Assembly: GCA_947498025.1 (NCBI GenBank)
Contig: CANMJR010000005.1
Coordinates: forward strand, 1-64,000
Reading direction: 5' to 3'
DNA length: 64,000 nucleotides
Source of the DNA: Helicobacteraceae bacterium
Lineage (GTDB): Bacteria; Campylobacterota; Campylobacteria; Campylobacterales; Sulfurimonadaceae
Below, in pieces: positions 50,275-59,625 of the stretch. Below the pieces are notes generated by a model. The model made no database searches. It was not told where the DNA came from and saw only the letters and a list, made by a program, of their open reading frames with translations. Each line of letters begins with the position of its first letter. Positions within the stretch are counted from its first letter, which is position 1. The translations under genes and the position numbers were made by a program.

Positions 50275-51168
50275 TTATAGTCCTTTGATTTCATAATTTT
50301 TCATAATTAGTTCCAGCTTTTTCATGTTTTCCACGCTTGGATGCACGAGTGGAAGTCTGTACTCTAGAGTTTCGATGAGTCCTGCGATATACATGGCAGC
50401 TTTTATCATCACCGGATTGGATTCAAGAAAAAGAACTTTATTGATAGGAAAGAGCATATCGTTTAGGGATTTTGCACCTGCAAAATTACCGCACAAAGCT
50501 TCTCTTACTAATTGGCTTTTTAAATCAGGGAGTAAGTTTGAAGTAACGGAAGTTATTCCGGCACCGCCATTCGCTAATATCGGGAAGTCAATCGCATCAT
50601 CGCCCGAAAATACTTTTAACTCAGGTCTGCGTGAGAGCAGTTCTATGGTTCTCTCTAAACTTCCCGTTGCCTCTTTGATACCGTAGATATTTTCAACATC
50701 ATCAAAGAGTCTTATTACCGTATCTGCACTTATGTCAACAACTGTTCTACCCGGAACATTATAGAGCATAAATGGGAGTTCCGGCACACAAGAGGCGATT
50801 GCTTTGTAGTGTTGGTAAAGTCCCTCTTGGGAAGGTTTGTTGTAGTAGGGTGCAACTGAAAATATCGCATCCACACCACATTTTTGAGCAGTTTTTGCAG
50901 CTTCTATCGCTTCTGCGGTTGAGTTGCTTCCTGCACCTGCTAGAACTTTGGTATTCGACCCTCTGCACACTTCAACAGCTATCTCCATGCATCTTCTGTC
51001 TTCATCATAAGTCAGAGTGGCACTCTCACCCGTTGTTCCAACAGGACAAACTGCATTAATGCCGTTTTTTATCTGCCTTGTTATGAGGCTTGCATATGCA
51101 CTTTCGTCTAATTTCCCATTTTTAAAAGGAGTAATAAGTGCCGTTGTTGAACCTGTTACAATCTCCAT
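50275..51168 (-). CDS. dapA: 4-hydroxy-tetrahydrodipicolinate synthase
   Basis: TIM-barrel enzyme of 297 residues condensing pyruvate and aspartate semialdehyde in lysine/diaminopimelate synthesis. It shows G-T-T-G-E-S-A-T-L near residue 44, Y-N-V-P-G-R-T with the active-site Tyr near 134, and the Schiff-base Lys in G-I-K-E-A-T-G near 162. Length is standard. It starts one base after the M16 peptidase stop, within a pyrD-M16-dapA-fabL series on one strand. Confidence 0.95.
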   Translation of the reverse strand: MEIVTGSTTALITPFKNGKLDESAYASLITRQIKNGINAVCPVGTTGESATLTYDEDRRCMEIAVEVCRGSNTKVLAGAGSNSTAEAIEAAKTAQKCGVDAIFSVAPYYNKPSQEGLYQHYKAIASCVPELPFMLYNVPGRTVVDISADTVIRLFDDVENIYGIKEATGSLERTIELLSRRPELKVFSGDDAIDFPILANGGAGITSVTSNLLPDLKSQLVREALCGNFAGAKSLNDMLFPINKVLFLESNPVMIKAAMYIAGLIETLEYRLPLVHPSVENMKKLELIMKNYEIKGL

Positions 51169-52467
51169 TTAGTTACCTTTTTTTAATATAAGAGTTGTTG
51201 ATTTGTCAAAGTTGAAGTATTTATTTGCCACTTCTTTTACTTTTTGAGCTGTAATTTTATTGATATTTTCTTCATAATTCAGAAGTGGAGTCAAATCGCC
51301 TCGTACAAAGTAGCTTCCGAAAAGTTCAGATACCGAAGTTGAACTCTCCAGCGAATAGATAAAATCAGATTTTGTATTGATTTTTACTTTCTCAAGTTCA
51401 GCATCCGTTACTTCTGTAGTTTTCATAAGTTCTATCTGAGCGATAAGCTCTTTTTCGACATCTTCAGCTTTTACACCTTGGTTACATGTTGCTAAAAATA
51501 TAAAGAGACTCGGATCGATAGCCTCCATATTGTAGGCATAAACAGAGTTTACAAGCTGTTTTTTGTCTATTAACTCTTTGTAAAGTCTTGAGCTTTTTCC
51601 AGAGTATAAAATTTCAGAAATCATGCTCAGAGTCGGCTGGTCTGCATTTTTGAAATTTGGAATATGAAAAGTGATAGCCAACATTTCAACTTCACTATCT
51701 TTGTGAATCATAACTCTTTTGGCGCCGTCCTGTTCAGGTTCTACAAATTTAACCTCAGGAATTTTCGCCTTATTTATTATGCCGCCAAACTCTTTCTCGG
51801 CTTTTTTAAATACCTCTTTTGGATTCACATCACCGGTAACCATTAAAATAGCATTGGCAGGTTGGTAGTAGGTTTTATGAAAATCTTTTATATCTTTTAT
51901 TGTCCATGTGCGAATGTCGTTCATAAAGCCTATCGGTGTCCAGTGGTATGGATGGTAAGTGTAGGCGTTGTTAAACATTTTAAAGTAAAGGTAGCCGAGA
52001 GGAGAGTTGTCTGTTCGCCATTTTCTCTCCTCTGTTACAACATCTCTCTCCGGCTGAAACTCTTTATCTTTGAGGTTAAGATTTTGCATAAGTTCTGCGA
52101 AAAGATTTAAAGATTTACCAAGGTTTTGGCTGCTTGATTTTATGAAGTAGTGAGTGTAGTCAAAGCTTGTCGAGGCGTTATTGACTCCGCCGACACTCTT
52201 CACCTCTTTGTCAAACTCGCCGGCTTGAAGGTTTTTTGTGGATTTAAAGTTCATGTGCTCTAGCATGTGGGCTATTCCGGTTTTGCCCATAACTTCATTT
52301 CTGCTTCCAACTTTGTAAAAGATATCCGTGCTGATTACATTTGTATTGTTGCCAAGAGGGATTACAACGATTTGCAATCCGTTTTCAAGGGTCTTTGTTT
52401 CGTATTTTGGTAGTGATGATGCCATTAAGGTTCCTAAAATAAGTGTTATGCCGAGTAGAAATTTCAT
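51169..52467 (-). CDS. M16-family zinc peptidase (pitrilysin type), exported
   Basis: Protein of 432 residues with a signal peptide (about 1-18). The inverted zinc motif H-x-x-E-H is H-M-L-E-H in I-A-H-M-L-E-H-M-N, with the distal Glu in E-E-R-K-W near 70-80 residues later. R/Y motifs of the C-terminal half (S-R-L-Y-K-E-L) are present. These periplasmic peptidases degrade peptides or process exported proteins. ATG 52467 starts at the signal peptide and follows the pyrD stop by one base; a longer frame into pyrD is rejected. Confidence 0.9.
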   Translation of the reverse strand: MKFLLGITLILGTLMASSLPKYETKTLENGLQIVVIPLGNNTNVISTDIFYKVGSRNEVMGKTGIAHMLEHMNFKSTKNLQAGEFDKEVKSVGGVNNASTSFDYTHYFIKSSSQNLGKSLNLFAELMQNLNLKDKEFQPERDVVTEERKWRTDNSPLGYLYFKMFNNAYTYHPYHWTPIGFMNDIRTWTIKDIKDFHKTYYQPANAILMVTGDVNPKEVFKKAEKEFGGIINKAKIPEVKFVEPEQDGAKRVMIHKDSEVEMLAITFHIPNFKNADQPTLSMISEILYSGKSSRLYKELIDKKQLVNSVYAYNMEAIDPSLFIFLATCNQGVKAEDVEKELIAQIELMKTTEVTDAELEKVKINTKSDFIYSLESSTSVSELFGSYFVRGDLTPLLNYEENINKITAQKVKEVANKYFNFDKSTTLILKKGN

Positions 52468-52468
52468 A

Positions 52469-53527
52469 TTATTTTCTACCCGCACCGATTGCCTGAGTGA
52501 TATTTGTATATCCATCCGCTTTTAAGAGTTCAATCAACCCTAAATTTATATCTCGAATCATATCAGGACCGCCAAATATAAGCCCGCTGTAAATTTGAAC
52601 AAGCGAAGCACCGGCTTTTATACGTCTGTAAGCTTCTGAAGCAGAGTCGATTCCGCCTACGGAGATAAGAATCGTTTTGCCGTAAAGCTCTGCCGCAATT
52701 GCGTCAAAAATCTCAAAACTCTTCTCTTTTAAAACAGCACCGCTGAGTCCGCCGATATCTTTGGGCTCTTTTACAAGCGAGTAATCAATAGTAGTATTTG
52801 TTGCAATAATACCGTCCGCACCTTTTGCAACAGCCATTTTTGTAAGTGCAACGGCATCCTCTTTGCTCATGTCAGGGGCAATTTTGAGTAAAATCGGCTT
52901 CTTTGTTATGGCTTTTGCCTCCGCGAAGAGTCTAGTAATAAACTCCTCATTTTGTAAATCTCTCAAACCAGGAGTGTTGGGCGAAGAGATGTTGATAACC
53001 AGATAATCACCCAAAGAGTGGAGGGCTTTTATAAGTGTTGTGTAGTCGTTTATAGCTTCGCTCTCAGGTGTGAGTTTATTTTTGCCGATATTTACGCCGA
53101 TTGGCGTTGTAAAAGGGTATATTTTTTTAAGTTTTTGTTGTGCTTTGAGTAAGCCCTCATTGTTAAAACCCATTGCATTTTGAAGAGTCTCCTCCTCTAC
53201 ATGCCGAAACATTCTCGGTTTTGGATTTCCATCTTGGGGTTTTGGCGTCACTGTTCCAATCTCTGTGAAACCAAATCCTAGAATCTGTACTCCTCGTATC
53301 ATCGTAGCGTTTTTGTCAAATCCTGCACCTAAGCCGATAGGATTGAAAAATGTACAGCCAAAAAGTTCTTGAGTTAAAATTTCATCGGCAATGAAGTGAG
53401 ATTTTAAAAATGGGTTAAAAACCATCGGGCAGTAGTTTGGAACTCTTAGGAGACATTCGGCAAGATTATGGGCAGATTCGGGTTGCAGCTTAAAAAGCCA
53501 AGGTTTTATGCTTTGATAATTTATCAT
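52469..53527 (-). CDS. pyrD: Dihydroorotate dehydrogenase (quinone), class 2
   Basis: Flavoprotein of about 352 residues oxidising dihydroorotate to orotate with quinone, in pyrimidine synthesis. It has the N-terminal membrane-associated helix extension of class 2 enzymes, G-L-G-A-G-F-D-K-N (about 70), N-A-M-G-F-N-N-E-G, V-N-I-S-S-P-N-T-P-G-L-R with the catalytic Ser, and G-G-I near the C-terminus. ATG 53527 is preferred; a GTG at 53536 would leave almost no ribosome site. Confidence 0.94.
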   Translation of the reverse strand: MINYQSIKPWLFKLQPESAHNLAECLLRVPNYCPMVFNPFLKSHFIADEILTQELFGCTFFNPIGLGAGFDKNATMIRGVQILGFGFTEIGTVTPKPQDGNPKPRMFRHVEEETLQNAMGFNNEGLLKAQQKLKKIYPFTTPIGVNIGKNKLTPESEAINDYTTLIKALHSLGDYLVINISSPNTPGLRDLQNEEFITRLFAEAKAITKKPILLKIAPDMSKEDAVALTKMAVAKGADGIIATNTTIDYSLVKEPKDIGGLSGAVLKEKSFEIFDAIAAELYGKTILISVGGIDSASEAYRRIKAGASLVQIYSGLIFGGPDMIRDINLGLIELLKADGYTNITQAIGAGRK

Positions 53528-53608
53528 ATATTCCACTTTTTAAAAATTTGGGAATTATACTAAATTAAAGGTAAAATTTTAGCCCAATAAAAACTAGGGA
53601 GTTTAAGA

Positions 53609-54175
53609 ATGAAAAGCATAAAAGTATTAGTGCCGTTGGCATGTGGATTTGAAGAGATAGAAGCGGTGAATATTATTGATGTTCTACGAAGGGCAGAGAT
53701 TGAAGTTTTGGTTGCCTCTTTGGATAAAAACAGATTGGTCAAAGGTGCTAACGGCATAAGGGTTGAGACAGATTATGAAATAAAAGATGTAATCGTTGAT
53801 GCTTTGGATATGATAATTTTGCCGGGCGGTCATGGCGGTTCACATATTTTAAGCGAGGATGAAACCGTTCAAAATATTCTCAAAGAGATGGACGCAAAAG
53901 GTAAAAATATCGGAGCGATTTGTGCGGCACCGCTTGCACTTCACAGAGCCGGAGTTTTAAAACACAATTATACATGTTATCCATCGTACGAGAAAGAGAT
54001 AAGAGAAGAGGGCTACATAGGCGATAAATCTATGGTTGTTGTTGATGCAAATATTACGACATCAAGAGGACCTGCAACAGCCATCTGTTTTGCTCTGCAA
54101 ATCGTTAAAAAACTTCGAGGTGAAGAGAGTTATTTGAGATTGAAAAGAGGGCTTCTGGCTGATTTTTGCGAGTAA
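53609..54175 (+). CDS. DJ-1/PfpI family protein
   Basis: Protein of 188 residues of the DJ-1/ThiJ class: G-F-E-E-I-E-A (Glu that polarises the cysteine), L-P-G-G-H-G-G, and the nucleophile elbow G-A-I-C-A-A-P with Cys near 106. Members act as glyoxalases/deglycases or redox chaperones. It has its own GGGAG ribosome site and stands alone between divergent pyrD and the signalling operon. Confidence 0.9.
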   Translation: MKSIKVLVPLACGFEEIEAVNIIDVLRRAEIEVLVASLDKNRLVKGANGIRVETDYEIKDVIVDALDMIILPGGHGGSHILSEDETVQNILKEMDAKGKNIGAICAAPLALHRAGVLKHNYTCYPSYEKEIREEGYIGDKSMVVVDANITTSRGPATAICFALQIVKKLRGEESYLRLKRGLLADFCE

Positions 54176-54282
54176 TTTTAGTTGAATTTTTAAGAAAGAT
54201 ATGTTATTGTTAGACCTAGAGCATATTTGTGGGTTTTTAATCCAAAATTGTGGCAATCCTCCCTATTAAATTGGAAAATATT

Positions 54283-56424
54283 ATGAAAAAAATTATTTTA
54301 TCGGCAACCGCACTCTTTGTTATTTTATTGAGTGCACTGTTTATGTTCGTAAAAAGTTCAGATACTCAAAAAGCGCACGATGTCACTCTAAAAAAAGAGA
54401 GTGACATCATTGAGTTAAAATTTGGACATCACATGCCAAAAGAGAGTGTTTTAGATAGAGCAGCTCTGCGATATGCCAATGAAGTTGAGAAAAAAACAAA
54501 CGGAAAAGTTAAAATCACCGTATCTCCGAATCAGGAACTTGGAGATTCTCAGCAGATGATGGAACTCTCAAGACTTGGAGAAATTGATATTATTGCTACT
54601 CCGACAGCTAAACTCAGTGTGGCAGTTCCCTCGATGCAGTATGCGGATTTGCCATTTTTATTTCCAACGAGAGAAGATGCTTATGCACTGCTTGATGGCA
54701 AAGTGGGCGATTTGTTGTTAAAAGATTTGAATGATATTGACTTTTTGGGAGTTGCTTTTTGGGACGCCGGTTTTAAAAATTTCACTGCAAACAGACCACT
54801 CCTGAAAATAGAAGATTTTAAAAATTTAAAAATGAGAGTTATGAAGAGTCGCATTATCATGGAACAGTTTTATGCTCTAGGCGCTAAGCCTATAACTATT
54901 GATTTTCATGCAACCAAACAAGCTCTAGAAGAGGGCGCAGTAGATGGTCAAGAGACTCCTTTAAACGGAACGGTCGGTATGGAGTTTTACAAAGTGCAAA
55001 GTGATATTACTCTAAGTGAGCATGGATATTTAGCGTATGTTATAACTTTGAGTAAAAAAAGTATCTCAAAACTTCCCCTTGAAATCCAAACTATTTTAGT
55101 CCAAACAGCAAAAGAGATAACGCCATGGGAAAGAGAAGAGTCACTTATAGAAGAAAAAAATCTATTTGAAGTTATCAAAAAATCCGGCATAAATATTCAT
55201 ACGATAGTTCCCGAGGAAAGAGAAAGGTTTGTAAAAGCTACATCGCATATTATGAAAGAGTACGAAAACATTATAGGCTCTCACATTATCTCTCAAACAG
55301 AGGAGTATTTATACAAAAAATACAATAAAGAAAATATCATCGCAATAGGGGTAGATGCAGACCTCTCTATGGGCGCGAAAGGCTCAGGGCTTGCGATAAA
55401 AAGAGGGGTAGAACTGGCAGCAGATGCCATCAACAAAGAGGGCGGACTCCTTGGTAAAAAAGTGGTTGTTGTAGCAAAAGATCATCTAGGTATCTCAACA
55501 CAAGCAAACGAAAATATAAAAGAGTTTATATCCGATAAAAATATTATAGCTGTAATCGGCGGTAAACATAGTGCTATTATCTCCTCTTACATGAAAGAGA
55601 TTCAGGAAAATAAGTTACTCTACTTCTCACCATGGGCGGCGGCTCCAACCGTTACAGAAAATGGATATGAAGAGAACTATGTTTTCAGGGTATCTCTCAA
55701 TGACAGACATGCTGCAAAATTTTTGGCACAAGAGGCACTCAAAAAGAGTTCAAATCCGGCAATAGTGCTAGAAAACTCTCTCTGGGGTAAAGAGGCTTTA
55801 GAAAATATTAATCTCTATTTAGAATCCAAGGGTTTGCCAAAGCAGGATGGAATCATAATAAACAGGGGTGAAGAGCATTTTGATAAAGTTTTTAATAAAA
55901 TAAATAGCGAAAAATATGACTCGATTATTATGGTGCTCAATTCACAAGAATCTTCAAAATTTGTTGCCTACATGGGAGCCAATAATTTTCATACCCCTAT
56001 AATTTCTCACTGGGGCATGGTTGGAGATTCGTTTTTTGAGACAAATAAAAATTATCTCAAAGATATTGATTTAAGATTTATTCAAACTTTTTCTTTAGTA
56101 AACAACAACAAAAAAGAGGCAAAAGATTTAGCAAATGAGTATATGAAAACTTACTCCAAATTATCAAATGAAGAGATAAACGCTATAACGGGCGTTGCTC
56201 AAGCTTATGATTCTGTGATGCTTTTGGCACAAGCAATAAAAACATGTAATAGTTTTGATTCAAAAACAGTGAAAGATGCTTTAGAAAATAGTGATAGTTA
56301 TGAGGGCGTGTTGAAAAGATATAAAAAACCATTCAATAGAATAAATCATGATGCCCTCACCATAGAAGATTTTTTTATGGCAAAATTTGATGCACATGGT
56401 AGTATTGTACCCATGAGAGACTGA
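54283..56424 (+). CDS. Fusion of TRAP DctP-type and ABC LivK-type periplasmic binding proteins
   Basis: Exported protein of 713 residues. After a signal sequence/anchor (about 1-23), residues about 35-330 form a DctP/TRAP substrate-binding domain (F-G-H-H-M-P at the start, E-L-S-R-L-G-E-I-D, M-R-V-M-K-S, V-D-G-Q-E-T-P). From about 350 a second, unrelated type 1 binding fold begins (I-A-I-G-V-D-A-D, A-I-N-K-E-G-G-L-L-G) and runs to the end, as in branched-chain amino acid binding proteins. No transporter genes follow; the next gene, 2 bases on, is a hybrid kinase. The likely role is a two-ligand periplasmic sensor subunit. ATG 54283 has GGAAA about 7 bases upstream and begins the signal peptide. 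Confidence 0.88.
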   Translation: MKKIILSATALFVILLSALFMFVKSSDTQKAHDVTLKKESDIIELKFGHHMPKESVLDRAALRYANEVEKKTNGKVKITVSPNQELGDSQQMMELSRLGEIDIIATPTAKLSVAVPSMQYADLPFLFPTREDAYALLDGKVGDLLLKDLNDIDFLGVAFWDAGFKNFTANRPLLKIEDFKNLKMRVMKSRIIMEQFYALGAKPITIDFHATKQALEEGAVDGQETPLNGTVGMEFYKVQSDITLSEHGYLAYVITLSKKSISKLPLEIQTILVQTAKEITPWEREESLIEEKNLFEVIKKSGINIHTIVPEERERFVKATSHIMKEYENIIGSHIISQTEEYLYKKYNKENIIAIGVDADLSMGAKGSGLAIKRGVELAADAINKEGGLLGKKVVVVAKDHLGISTQANENIKEFISDKNIIAVIGGKHSAIISSYMKEIQENKLLYFSPWAAAPTVTENGYEENYVFRVSLNDRHAAKFLAQEALKKSSNPAIVLENSLWGKEALENINLYLESKGLPKQDGIIINRGEEHFDKVFNKINSEKYDSIIMVLNSQESSKFVAYMGANNFHTPIISHWGMVGDSFFETNKNYLKDIDLRFIQTFSLVNNNKKEAKDLANEYMKTYSKLSNEEINAITGVAQAYDSVMLLAQAIKTCNSFDSKTVKDALENSDSYEGVLKRYKKPFNRINHDALTIEDFFMAKFDAHGSIVPMRD

Positions 56425-56426
56425 AA

Positions 56427-59400
56427 ATGTATTCTAACGGTAAGTTTACAAAAAGCATTAAAAATAAGATTGTCCTTCGGGTAACTGCTCTAATCGCAGT
56501 AATTTTAACGCTTTCAATTGCTTTTATAGTATATTTAAGCATTACTGGTCTGCAAGGAAAAGCAAGTTTAGATTTAAAAAATAAATCTGAAAATTTAGCA
56601 CATGATGTAGAACTAAGGCTAGAGTATCTGCAAGAGAGTACAGAACGTTTGGCACATAATGAGCTGCTAATAAATGCGTTTATTGATGAGAAAGATAGAG
56701 AGAGGTACCTGCTTCCGCTTATCAATAATTTTAAAAATGGTAAATATCTTGGAAGCTTTAGCATTGTTGATTTTGATGGAAGAGTTATCTTTCAAACGGA
56801 CAGAAGTACACCTACATTTAAGCAATCAAATGAGTTGCGACTCTCTTTGAGTTTATCAAAAATAGTAGCGTACTTTAATAAACAAGAGAGTGAAGTTGTA
56901 TTTATTGTACCTATAAAATATTATGCAACAACACAGGGTGCAATAGTGGTAACTTATAATATGAAAAAAATCATTGAAATATATAATAAAAACGAAGATT
57001 TTATCTACACGAAGTTCTTTAAAAATTCATTCGAATACTATAGTGAAAATTATAATAATAGTAAAAGTTATTATAAATATAAACTATTAGACAATAAAAG
57101 TTATGAGCTTTTACATGCGTTTGATATGACGATAGAAATGGGAGTGCTAGATAGTGTTTACCTAGAACCTGTAAAAAAACAGATACTGCTCTTAACACTT
57201 TTTGGAGTTTTAATTTTAGCAATCGGCATGTGGATATCTTACTACCTTGCCACAACAATAACAAATCCAATCCTAGCACTTTATAATAGGGTAAATAAAG
57301 GGCTATCACAAGATATAAATGGCGAGTATGAGCCTTTGGGCAGTGATGATGAGCTAGAAATACTAGGATATGCTTTTTATGCAAAAGAGAAAGAGCTAGA
57401 AGAGTTCAATGAAAGCTTAAATATAAAAGTAGAAGAAGCTACGAAAGAACTGCTAGAACAAAGAAACTTCAACCGCTCTTTGGTGGAGAGTGCAAACTCT
57501 ATTATTGCGGTAATTGACAAAGACGGAGTGATGATAGATATAAATCCCTACGCAGAGCAATTTACAGGTTATACCAAAAAAGAGATAGCATCGGAGCCTT
57601 TTTTTTGGACTCGGTTTTTACCATTAGAGATTCAGGATAAAATTTTAAAGATGCTAGAGAGTGCTAAAAAAGGTGAAATTGTCAAACAATTTCAAAACTC
57701 TTGGGTATCAAAGAGTGGTGAAATAAGAATTTTTGAGTGGTCAAACGCACTCATAAAAGATGAAAGCGGTAATTTGAAATACATTACCACGATAGGTATA
57801 GATATTACGGATATGATAAATTATCAAAAAGAGCTAGAAATTGCAAAAGAAGAAGCCGAAAAAGCCAACAAATCAAAATCAGAGTTCCTGGCAAATATGT
57901 CCCATGAGATACGAACACCTCTTAACGGGGTTCTGGGTTTAACTGATTTGGTCTTAAAAACAAACCTTGATGATAAACAAAGAGATTATCTCGAAAAAGC
58001 AAAAACCTCTTCTAAAGCGCTGTTACATGTAATAAACGATGTACTGGATTACTCAAAAATAGAGGCAGGAAAACTTGATTTAGAGCATAAGGCATTTGAC
58101 CTTGATAGCGTCATGAATAATATAAAAGATTTGTTTGAATACCAAGCAAATAAGAAGGGATTATCGCTCAATATATCCGGTAATCACAAACTAACCCTTG
58201 TCGGCGATTCACTTCGTCTGACTCAGATACTTACAAATATAGTAGGCAATGCAATCAAATTCACAGAAAAAGGCTCTATTGATATAAACGTTGAGTCTAT
58301 GCATGAGAATGAACATCATAAAAAATTAAAGTTCTCTATAAAAGATAGCGGTATGGGAATGAATAAAGCGCAGCAAGAGAATCTCTTCAAAGAGTTCACT
58401 CAGGCAGACAGTTCTATAACACGCAAATACGGAGGAACAGGACTTGGTCTTTCTATATCCAAACACCTTGTTCAAATGATGAGCGGTGAAATCTGGGCTG
58501 AAAGCAAAGAAGGAGAAGGGAGTACATTTATCTTCAGTGCCACTTTTAAAAACAGTGATGAAAAAAAAGAGGATAAGTTAATGGTGAAACCGGAGACTCC
58601 AAAATCAAATGCTGATTCAATTCAAGGTGCACGGATATTGTTAGTAGAGGATAATAAAATAAATCAGACGGTTGCCTTGGGAATGTTAGAAAATTTGAAT
58701 CTGCATGTTGAAGTAGCCAATAACGGCAGAGAAGCAGTTGAGATGATAGAAGCCGGTAACAAGTACGACATTATTTTAATGGATCTTCAGATGCCGATTA
58801 TGGACGGATTTGAGGCTAGCAAATTAATCAAAAAAATAGATAAAGATATTCCAATCGTAGCACTCAGTGCCGCTGTCATGCAAGAAGACTTAGTCAAAGC
58901 AAGTGAGGCAGAGATGTCCGCACATTTAGCAAAACCCATAAATGAAGAGGAGTTGATTCGTACTTTACTTCAATTTATAAAACCAAAAGAGTCTAACAAG
59001 GAGTCTTTAAATGAAGAAGTAGTAAAAGAACTCCCTTTCGATAATTCCACAATAGAGTTTTACGGAGTAGATTTAGAAGATTTTAAACATAGAATCGGAG
59101 ATAAACCAAAAATGGTTAAAAAGATACTTTTAAACTTTTGTGAGGAGTACGCAGATGCTGAACAAAAATTTGATATATCTAAAATAGAGACAGAGGAATT
59201 TGAGAGAGCCATACATTCGCTCAAAGGGGTAAGCGGAAATATCTCTCTCAACGAGATATACAAACTCTCAAAAGAGATATATGAGATGCAAGATTTGCAA
59301 ATAAAAAAAGAGCTGACACAAAAACTTATTGAACTGATTAAAGAGACAGTCAAAAACTTAAAAATTCAATTGGATGCGGTGGATAGTAAAGTTTTCGTGA

Positions 59401-59624
59401 AAGAGTACAATAAAGTGGAGGTTCTGAAATATTTGCAAGAGATTCAAGACGATATAAAACACTTCAGAGCTATAACGGGAAATAGGGTAGCTCAACTAGA
59501 AGAGATGTTATCGGGGCGTGCGCAGATAGAGATAATCAAAGAGCTCAGTTCGTATCTCCAAGGCTATAAATACAAAGAAGCGGATAAAATACTTAACGAT
59601 ATTTATAAGTTATTGGTGAATTAA
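56427..59624 (+). CDS. Hybrid sensor histidine kinase with PAS, REC and HPt domains
   Basis: Protein of 1065 residues: membrane helix (about 17-40), periplasmic domain (about 41-250), second helix (about 252-272), HAMP-like linker, PAS (about 345-465), HisKA with His493 in M-S-H-E-I-R-T-P, HATPase (G-T-G-L-G-L-S-I-S-K), a receiver with phosphoacceptor Asp786 (M-D-L-Q-M-P), and an HPt domain with His930 in H-S-L-K-G. A complete His-Asp-His relay is thus present, the last Asp being supplied by the next gene. A C-terminal helical region follows the HPt. Start is 2 bases after the binding-protein stop. Confidence 0.93.
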   Translation: MYSNGKFTKSIKNKIVLRVTALIAVILTLSIAFIVYLSITGLQGKASLDLKNKSENLAHDVELRLEYLQESTERLAHNELLINAFIDEKDRERYLLPLINNFKNGKYLGSFSIVDFDGRVIFQTDRSTPTFKQSNELRLSLSLSKIVAYFNKQESEVVFIVPIKYYATTQGAIVVTYNMKKIIEIYNKNEDFIYTKFFKNSFEYYSENYNNSKSYYKYKLLDNKSYELLHAFDMTIEMGVLDSVYLEPVKKQILLLTLFGVLILAIGMWISYYLATTITNPILALYNRVNKGLSQDINGEYEPLGSDDELEILGYAFYAKEKELEEFNESLNIKVEEATKELLEQRNFNRSLVESANSIIAVIDKDGVMIDINPYAEQFTGYTKKEIASEPFFWTRFLPLEIQDKILKMLESAKKGEIVKQFQNSWVSKSGEIRIFEWSNALIKDESGNLKYITTIGIDITDMINYQKELEIAKEEAEKANKSKSEFLANMSHEIRTPLNGVLGLTDLVLKTNLDDKQRDYLEKAKTSSKALLHVINDVLDYSKIEAGKLDLEHKAFDLDSVMNNIKDLFEYQANKKGLSLNISGNHKLTLVGDSLRLTQILTNIVGNAIKFTEKGSIDINVESMHENEHHKKLKFSIKDSGMGMNKAQQENLFKEFTQADSSITRKYGGTGLGLSISKHLVQMMSGEIWAESKEGEGSTFIFSATFKNSDEKKEDKLMVKPETPKSNADSIQGARILLVEDNKINQTVALGMLENLNLHVEVANNGREAVEMIEAGNKYDIILMDLQMPIMDGFEASKLIKKIDKDIPIVALSAAVMQEDLVKASEAEMSAHLAKPINEEELIRTLLQFIKPKESNKESLNEEVVKELPFDNSTIEFYGVDLEDFKHRIGDKPKMVKKILLNFCEEYADAEQKFDISKIETEEFERAIHSLKGVSGNISLNEIYKLSKEIYEMQDLQIKKELTQKLIELIKETVKNLKIQLDAVDSKVFVKEYNKVEVLKYLQEIQDDIKHFRAITGNRVAQLEEMLSGRAQIEIIKELSSYLQGYKYKEADKILNDIYKLLVN

Positions 59625-59625
59625 G